Positions 6,374 through 9,884 of a DNA stretch of 9,884 bases are shown in pieces. The position numbers and the translations under genes were made by a program. Position 1 is the stretch's first letter. Each line of letters starts with the position of its first letter. The stretch is from Chloroflexi bacterium UBA4733. Its GTDB lineage: Bacteria > Chloroflexota > UBA4733. The stretch is from NCBI GenBank assembly GCA_002404055.1, contig DHIZ01000223.1, positions 25,866-35,749 on the forward strand, given 5' to 3'. The notes beneath the pieces were generated by a model. It was given only the letters and a program-made list of their open reading frames with translations, had not been told where the DNA came from and searched no databases.

Positions 6374-7274
6374 CTCCGACAGGCGTCGCCGCCTCCAGGG
6401 CGCGCGCCAGGGCTGCCTCGAACGCCTCGCCGTCCGACGTCCAGTCGGTGATCGGCGGGTACGTCTCGCGGCGCCAGCGGTAGGGCAGGTCCAAAACCAG
6501 GCCGGGCTGTGGGGCGCGCCGCGCCAGCGAGAGCATATCCCGCAGTACCGTGCGTTGCTGATCGACCTTGCCCGGCTCACCCAGCGCGTGGCCGAAAGGC
6601 CAGTGGACGTAGAGCAGACGGGGCGCGTGCGCGGCAACGGCCACTTCCCGGACCAGGGCCAGGCCCACCGTGGTCACGCCGGCGGCCTCCACCTCACGGG
6701 CAAGCAGTCCCACGGACCGCGTGCAGATGGGTCAAGCAGGGACGAACAGAGCCAGGTCGACGTGGTCGCGCTTCAGGAGGCGGCCGACCTCCCGCCCCGT
6801 CGCCACCATCTCGTCCACCTTATCCGCCAGGCCCAACCCGTAGTGCCGGTCGGCCACCCGACCGATCACGCCCTCGGCCGCCAACTCTCGGAGCCGCTGC
6901 AAAGGGAAAACGAGGTTGATGTCGCGCAGGGCGTCGGTTCGGTCATAGCCCTGGTGCGTGATGGCCAGGTCGTCGGTCTCCGCCGTGCGGGGGATGACGC
7001 GGAACGTGTCGTCACCGGAGAGCTTGAATGGGCGGTCCTCTCGCAGGTGGACACCACACGTCGTGACCAGGGCGACGGTCGCCTCCCGAAGCGGCCGTTG
7101 CAGTGGGCTCCAGGGGATCGCGCCCGAGGTCCGGCGACGCAACTGCGGTAGAGCCACGATCCGGCTCACCCAGTGACCAAGGGCCTGGCCCCGCCCGGTG
7201 CCGCTGACCCAGCGTGAAAACGCCTCCATGCCGGGGTTGGCGTGCGTCCGCCGCGGGCCTGTCTGGTTGTTCAT
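6342..7274 (-). CDS. Glycine/sarcosine/betaine reductase selenoprotein B (GrdB)-family protein with in-frame TGA, probable selenocysteine at residue 181
   Basis: A single frame runs from ATG 7274 to the TGA at 6342-6344, interrupted only by a TGA at 6732-6734. Read through, it gives 310 residues. The N-terminal half contains VALVTTCGVHLRED (about 68-81), DDTFRVIP, TDDLAITHQGYD and INLVFPLQRLRELAAEGVIG. Then come LALFVPA, the TGA, and PICTRSVGLLAREVEAAG, giving U181-P-I-C184-T-R. This matches the redox U/C-x-x-C-T-R motif of the GrdB family. The second half continues with LLYVHWPFGHALGEPG, LRDMLSLA and DLPYRWRRETYP, typical of GrdB-like short proteins. Conservation on both sides in the same frame argues against a true stop. 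The SD GGAGGAGGT (7279-7287) fixes the start. It is last in the LUD-PhyH-GrdB-like set. Likely a thiol/selenol reductase acting on a C-N or similar bond; substrate unknown. Alternatives are a nonsense-mutated cysteine codon or a sequence error. Confidence 0.85.
6708..6727 (-). promoter_or_regulatory. Candidate bacterial SECIS-like hairpin just after the in-frame UGA
   Basis: In the mRNA after the UGA, bases 9-12 (CACG) pair with bases 18-21 (CGUG) around the loop CGGUC, which carries the G-G-U that bacterial SECIS loops usually show. Skipping one G extends the stem by U-G, C-G and U-A. The loop starts about 12 bases after the UGA, a little closer than in E. coli fdhF. The stem is short, so this is suggestive rather than proof. 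Confidence 0.4.
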
Positions 7275-7334
7275 GCCGACCTCCTCCGATCAACTCAACC
7301 GTCCGATGGCCTGATCACCCGCCGCCGTGCCGCT

Positions 7335-8252
7335 TCAGATCGGCAGGAGCGCCTCCGCTGGCGGATGGCGCAGGGGGTGACGCTCGGTCTGGATCACCTC
7401 GCGGGCAAAAGGGTTCAGCCGCTCCAGGAGTGCCGCCGACGGTTCATAGCCAAAGCGTGTGCGATTCCAGGCTGAGCCGTAGCGGTAGACGGCGATGCGC
7501 CGCTCTCCCGGATTGACCCGCCGGGCAGAGCCGTGGCAGCAGGCGTCCACGAACACGAGCGCATCGCCGGCCTGCATATATACCTCGATAGCGCCTTCGG
7601 TATCTTCCGCCGACCGTGCAACTCCATCCGCGCTCACTTGCCCCATCGACCGCAGGAAGGCCGGGTGGATGATGTTCGACTTATGCGAGCCGGGGATCAC
7701 CATGGTGGCGCCGTCGCCGGGTCCAATATCGGTAAACGCCATCAACACGTTGACCTGGCCGCACATGAACCGCCCGTTGTGGTAGCGATACTGCACCCGC
7801 TTGCTGCGATTGTGGGCGCCGCCGTGCAGAAAGATCGCCTCACCCGGTCCACGGAGTGAAAAGAAGTCCTCGTCAATGAACAACGGGCCATGGTGGTAAT
7901 CAAACGTGTTCTGCCCGCCGACGAACCGCAACAGGTAGTTGATGTAGCTGGGGTGATCAATCAGTTGCTCGAACGGCTCGCCTGCTTCGTAGACCTGCTG
8001 GTAGCTGATCCCCCGCTGCTCGGTGTGGTCCTCGCGCTGCACGTAACCGTACCAACCGTCGCGCGGCAGCGACCGCGGTATCTTGTCGACGCAGGCGTTC
8101 GCCGCCGCAACCAGTTCCGGGCTGAGCGCGCCGCGCAACAGCACAAAGCCCTGCAGATCGAACAGATACTCCTCGATGTTCGTCGGGACGCGAGCCTCCG
8201 GGAACCGGACCTCCAATGGTTTGATCTGATGGTTGTCATAGGTAGGTGACAT
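7335..8252 (-). CDS. Phytanoyl-CoA dioxygenase (PhyH) family protein with HxG in place of HxD
   Basis: This is a cupin-fold Fe(II)/2-oxoglutarate oxygenase relative of 305 residues, normal for the family. It has an N-terminal helix region (EEYLFDLQGFVLLRGALSPE, 27-46), then FLHGGAHNRSK (141-151) where the metal motif HxD is expected, TDIGPGDGATMVIPGSHKSN (174-193, the PhyH PGSHK signature), and FVDACCHGSARRVNPGERRI (234-253) with the distal metal His H240 and a basic site for 2-oxoglutarate nearby. The proximal motif reads H143-G-G145, lacking the usual carboxylate. ATG 8252 has a GGAG nine bases upstream. The gene lies 95 bp after the LUD gene and 60 bp before the GrdB-like gene, on the same strand. 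Hydroxylation of a small organic compound is the likely role; the substrate is unknown. Confidence 0.9.
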   Translation of the reverse strand: MSPTYDNHQIKPLEVRFPEARVPTNIEEYLFDLQGFVLLRGALSPELVAAANACVDKIPRSLPRDGWYGYVQREDHTEQRGISYQQVYEAGEPFEQLIDHPSYINYLLRFVGGQNTFDYHHGPLFIDEDFFSLRGPGEAIFLHGGAHNRSKRVQYRYHNGRFMCGQVNVLMAFTDIGPGDGATMVIPGSHKSNIIHPAFLRSMGQVSADGVARSAEDTEGAIEVYMQAGDALVFVDACCHGSARRVNPGERRIAVYRYGSAWNRTRFGYEPSAALLERLNPFAREVIQTERHPLRHPPAEALLPI

Positions 8253-8294
8253 AACCGCTTACTCCATAGGTGAACGTCCGCCAGTGTTCGCCGG

Positions 8295-8303
8295 ATTATC
8301 GCA
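8295..8303 (-). promoter_or_regulatory. Possible extended -10 promoter ahead of the PhyH gene
   Basis: The minus strand reads TGCGATAAT, an extended -10 (TGn plus a 5/6 match to TATAAT), about 43 bases before the PhyH start. No good -35 was found, which extended -10 promoters can lack. It would allow the PhyH and GrdB-like genes to be transcribed separately from the LUD gene. The 95-bp gap holds no other gene. Confidence 0.35.
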
Positions 8304-8347
8304 CAACGGGCAAGTGCGGCACTGATACCGTGACCGGGCGAAAAGCG

Positions 8348-8977
8348 TTATACGCCAACAGGCTCCCGGACCAGGATGACGGTGACCCTGCCGGCGATCC
8401 ATTCCCGCCGCATAATCAGCACCTTCCCCATGAAGGTTCCGCTGTTCATCCGTGCTCGCACCAGCGCGTCCTCGTAGGGAAAGACGTGTTGGTCGATGCG
8501 CCGGAGCGCCTCCTTGAGGTCGCGCACGATCTTCTGGCTGCCGACGACGAGGATCAGCCGGCCGGCGCCGCCGGCATAGGGGCCGAGCTGGCCGGCGGTG
8601 GCGGAGGCGATCACCAGATCGCCGTCTGCCGTGAGCGCGTTCACGCTGCCCAGCATAAAGTCCGGAGCCGCAATGAGCTTGCGGATCTCGCGGCCCTGCG
8701 TCTGCCGGTCCATCTTCATGTAGCGCGCCCGCAGCGAATCGTAGCGACCGGACTCGAACAGCTCGGCGAAGATCCCCGCCTCCTCCAGCGTCTTCGACTT
8801 GCCGGAGTGTACTTCGGCGCCGGCCGGGATGCGCTCCAGCACCTCACGGCGCGCCTCCTCGGCAGTACCGACGATGACCACGTCCATGTTGTTGGACCGT
8901 AGAGCCGCCGCTGCCCGTTGGAGGATCTCCTCCGTGGCTGGTGATGTGTAGTCAGTGCGCTGATCGGATGTGTCGAT
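8348..8977 (-). CDS. LUD (LutC/YkgG-type) domain protein, probably starting at an ATC codon
   Basis: This is a LUD-domain (DUF162) protein. Core motifs are GAEVHSGKSKTLEEAGI, DRQTQGREIRKLIAAPDFML, GSVNALTADGDLVIASATAG, LILVVGSQKIVRDLKEALRR and the C-terminal ILVREPVGV. LutC-type proteins work in lactate utilisation with LutA/LutB, none of which is here, so the role is open. The first ATG in frame (8887) would start inside the first helix-strand unit. The frame upstream encodes TSPATEEILQRAAAALRSNN, which reads like the normal family N-terminus. It stays open to a TAG near 9005 and contains no ATG, GTG or TTG. A good SD (GGGAGG, 8985-8990) sits seven bases before ATC 8977, giving 209 residues. 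I take ATC as the likely start; a sequence error or start-codon mutation is the alternative. The gene heads the LUD-PhyH-GrdB-like set. Confidence 0.8.
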   Translation of the reverse strand: MDTSDQRTDYTSPATEEILQRAAAALRSNNMDVVIVGTAEEARREVLERIPAGAEVHSGKSKTLEEAGIFAELFESGRYDSLRARYMKMDRQTQGREIRKLIAAPDFMLGSVNALTADGDLVIASATAGQLGPYAGGAGRLILVVGSQKIVRDLKEALRRIDQHVFPYEDALVRARMNSGTFMGKVLIMRREWIAGRVTVILVREPVGV

Positions 8978-8984
8978 GGTGAAT

Positions 8985-8990
8985 CCTCCC
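8985..8990 (-). promoter_or_regulatory. Shine-Dalgarno of the LUD gene, followed by ATC
   Basis: GGGAGG on the minus strand, then seven bases, then ATC at 8975-8977. The spacing is ideal for initiation at this codon, while the nearest ATG (8887) is about 100 bases away and its own upstream sequence is coding-like. Confidence 0.65.
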
Positions 8991-9005
8991 GTGCAAAGCT
9001 ACGAC

Positions 9006-9124
9006 GGTCCGTGGAATCATTGCGCCCGTCGGGTGCGGAGGAACCCCTTCCGGCTCGCACTACTCGCCAGGTTTCCCCCTAACGGGAGAAACCTTCGCTG
9101 CAGATCAAGGAACGGCCACGGACC
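9006..9124 (-). ncRNA. Candidate structured 5' leader RNA of the LUD gene
   Basis: Read as minus-strand RNA, GGUCCGUGG (9124-9116) pairs perfectly with CCACGGACC (9014-9006), a 9-bp closing stem. Inside it are two hairpins. P2 is at 9093-9070: GGUUUC with GAAACC, one C-A mismatch, three further G-C pairs, loop 4. P3 is at 9060-9033: GUGCG with CGCAC, an internal loop, GGAA with UUCC, loop GGGG. The arrangement is a closed multi-branch leader ending 15 bases before the LUD SD. I recognise no known riboswitch or T-box consensus. Function as a cis-regulator is inferred. Confidence 0.4.
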
Positions 9125-9143
9125 CCAGACTTGGGTGCGTCTG

Positions 9144-9172
9144 ATAATACCGTGTGGGGCTCTGCTGAGCCA
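9144..9172 (-). promoter_or_regulatory. Possible promoter of the LUD leader
   Basis: A TATTAT -10 (9144-9149, 5/6) lies 17 bases downstream of a weak -35 TGGCTC (9167-9172, 3/6). Transcription would begin near 9137, just ahead of the 9-bp closing stem at 9124. A perfect TTGACA at 9180-9185 is 30 bases from the -10, too far for sigma70. Confidence 0.35.
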
Positions 9173-9248
9173 CCGCCGTTGTCAATTCACGGATGGATGA
9201 GGCGCAGGTTGTGCTGGGCGACCGCGCCTAGCGCCGGCCTGCCGGTCG

Positions 9249-9422
9249 TGCGTCTTCGGCCTCGAGGAGATGCTGGAGCGGCTTCAGAACGGCGGCCACC
9301 CGGCAAACGCTGACGACTTTCTCGCCGGAGAGACGTTCCTCGACTCATTGCTTGAGCAAGGTATGGCTGCACCTCCCCACGGATGCGCTCAAGAGCGTGC
9401 TGGCGAATTGGATAGGCCGTGA
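9249..9422 (+). pseudogene. Unidentified coding-like fragment without a start codon
   Basis: This frame encodes VFGLEEMLERLQNGGHPAN then ADDFLAGETFLDSLLEQG. Its third codon positions are almost all G or C, as in real genes of this genome, and the peptide reads like a helical domain. The frame opens after a TGA at 9198 but has no sensible start or SD, and the last 19 residues look random. I take it as a remnant of a gene whose front has been lost. The family is not recognised. Confidence 0.3.
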
Positions 9423-9521
9423 TCACACGAAGAGGCTCTTGGGCAATGGGGTCGTAGATCACACTGACGGAACACCCATTTGCAACGGCGCCATATTCTC
9501 AGCATCCCACAGAAACCTCAC
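9370..9521 (-). pseudogene. Remnant resembling a BrnT-type toxin, frame broken
   Basis: A GTG at 9521 opens VRFLWDAENMAP, like the xFxWDxxN start of BrnT-family ribonuclease toxins, but the frame stops at codon 21 (TGA). A different frame shortly after reads GCSVSVIYDPIAQEPLRVI then TAYPIRQHALERIR, like the terminal beta-strand and RVITARP/TAYP end of such small toxins. The middle, including the expected HxxxHGV helix, is missing. The assignment rests on short motifs. A sigma70-like promoter is placed exactly for leaderless transcription of this GTG. Confidence 0.35.
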
Positions 9522-9527
9522 CACAGC

Positions 9528-9556
9528 ATGGTACACAAATGCATCGCTCGGGTCAA
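9528..9556 (-). promoter_or_regulatory. Sigma70-like promoter
   Basis: The minus strand has TTGACC (9551-9556, 5/6 match) and TACCAT (9528-9533, 4/6 match) separated by exactly 17 bases. The predicted transcription start is about 9521, which coincides with the GTG of the BrnT-like remnant, so the transcript would be leaderless. Confidence 0.45.
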
Positions 9557-9560
9557 TACT

Positions 9561-9884
9561 TCAATACTGGTGATCCAGGTCAGGGGCGAGGCGGGCGGAA
9601 AAGCGGCCAAAGACCCGCTGCACAAACTGTCGCGAGAATAGGGTGAGAGACGGAGCCTTCGCCTGGGCCGCGCCGGTTAGCCACGAGCGAGTTGCGTTCG
9701 TATCGTCTGGATCGCCGGCGTCATAGCGGCAGAGCGTCTTGTTCAGGTTCGACGAGTTGAATGTCCGTAAGGACAAAGTCCGCCGTGCCTCCCCGGTCCT
9801 GCCAGTAGCCAGGAACACGGACAAGCCGATTGACCAATGGCCCGACCATGTCGTCAAGAATGATTGGGGTGTGTTTCACCTCTG
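9561..9884 (-). pseudogene. Frame-disrupted ORF entering from the right edge
   Basis: From the right edge one frame (possible GTG at 9879) reads KHTPIILDDMVGPLVNRLV, VPGYWQDRGG and TADFVLTDIQLVE, then stops at TGA 9721-9723. A second frame, offset by one base, is coding-like from about 9745 to the TGA at 9561 (YDAGDPDDTNATRSWLTGAA, then FSRQFVQRVFGRFSARLAPD). Together they look like one gene of about 108 residues or more, split by a single frameshift. The family is not recognised. A genuine small gene in either frame remains possible. Confidence 0.35.

Noticed and set aside
6732..7274. A separate truncated 180-aa GrdB-like gene ending at TGA 6732
   Set aside because: The family sequence continues in the same frame immediately after the TGA, starting with the conserved x-x-C-T-R motif, so one read-through gene is the better model.
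9180..9185. Perfect TTGACA -35 on the minus strand
   Set aside because: The nearest good -10 (TATTAT) is 30 bases away, and no -10-like hexamer lies at 16-18 bases.
9187..9462. 91-aa intact minus-strand gene
   Set aside because: Only about the first 31 residues look protein-like; the rest is Arg/Pro/Gly-rich antisense to a better plus-strand coding frame.
1..9884. CRISPR arrays, tRNA or rRNA genes, integrase or transposase genes
   Set aside because: No regularly spaced direct repeats, no tRNA cloverleaf or CCA end, and no transposase or integrase motifs were seen on either strand.

Overview
This is a high-GC bacterial accessory or catabolic region with seven complete CDSs, one CDS cut by the left edge, one CDS read through an in-frame UGA, and a gene-poor right end with decayed fragments. 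The gene types suggest a Chloroflexota-like (perhaps Thermomicrobia or Caldilineae-type) or high-GC actinobacterial-type genome: a mandelate-racemase-family sugar-acid dehydratase, SDR, sarcosine-oxidase-like flavoprotein, PhyH dioxygenase, LUD protein and a cytochrome b6-like trio. This is a guess from composition and gene repertoire; no rRNA or other marker is present.

Layout. Positions 1-1748 (minus strand) hold an SDR dehydrogenase followed by the N-terminal half of an acetyl-CoA-synthetase-type ligase; they are translationally close, and the ligase SD covers the SDR stop codon. Divergent from them, 1914-3020 (plus) is an enolase-superfamily sugar-acid dehydratase like galactonate dehydratase. 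It converges on a monomeric-sarcosine-oxidase-like flavoprotein (3233-4366, minus). The 212 bp between their stops are almost entirely an inverted repeat with two perfect 56-bp arms. Positions 4651-6373 (plus) are a three-gene membrane operon joined by ATGA overlaps: a 48-aa single-span protein, a cytochrome b6-like tetra-His subunit, and a second membrane protein with a ~200-residue non-membrane domain and no PEWY motif.

Positions 6342-8977 (minus) form a set transcribed from right to left: LUD/LutC-type protein, phytanoyl-CoA-dioxygenase-like protein and GrdB-family reductase-like protein. The last has an in-frame TGA in a U-x-x-C-T-R motif, a strong selenocysteine candidate. The LUD gene has no usable ATG/GTG/TTG at its homology-supported N-terminus; a good SD is followed by ATC. 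Upstream of it lies a candidate structured 5' leader (a 9-bp closing stem around two hairpins) preceded by a possible -10. Positions 9200-9884 show only fragments: a BrnT-toxin-like remnant with a sigma70-like promoter, an unidentified plus-strand fragment, and a frame-disrupted ORF running off the right edge.

Together the enzymes suggest oxidation of sugar acids and of small methylated or amino compounds, but no complete pathway is visible. The most interesting items are the UGA-containing GrdB-like gene and its LUD/PhyH neighbours, the non-canonical cytochrome b pair, the leader RNA with the ATC start, and the 195-bp palindrome.
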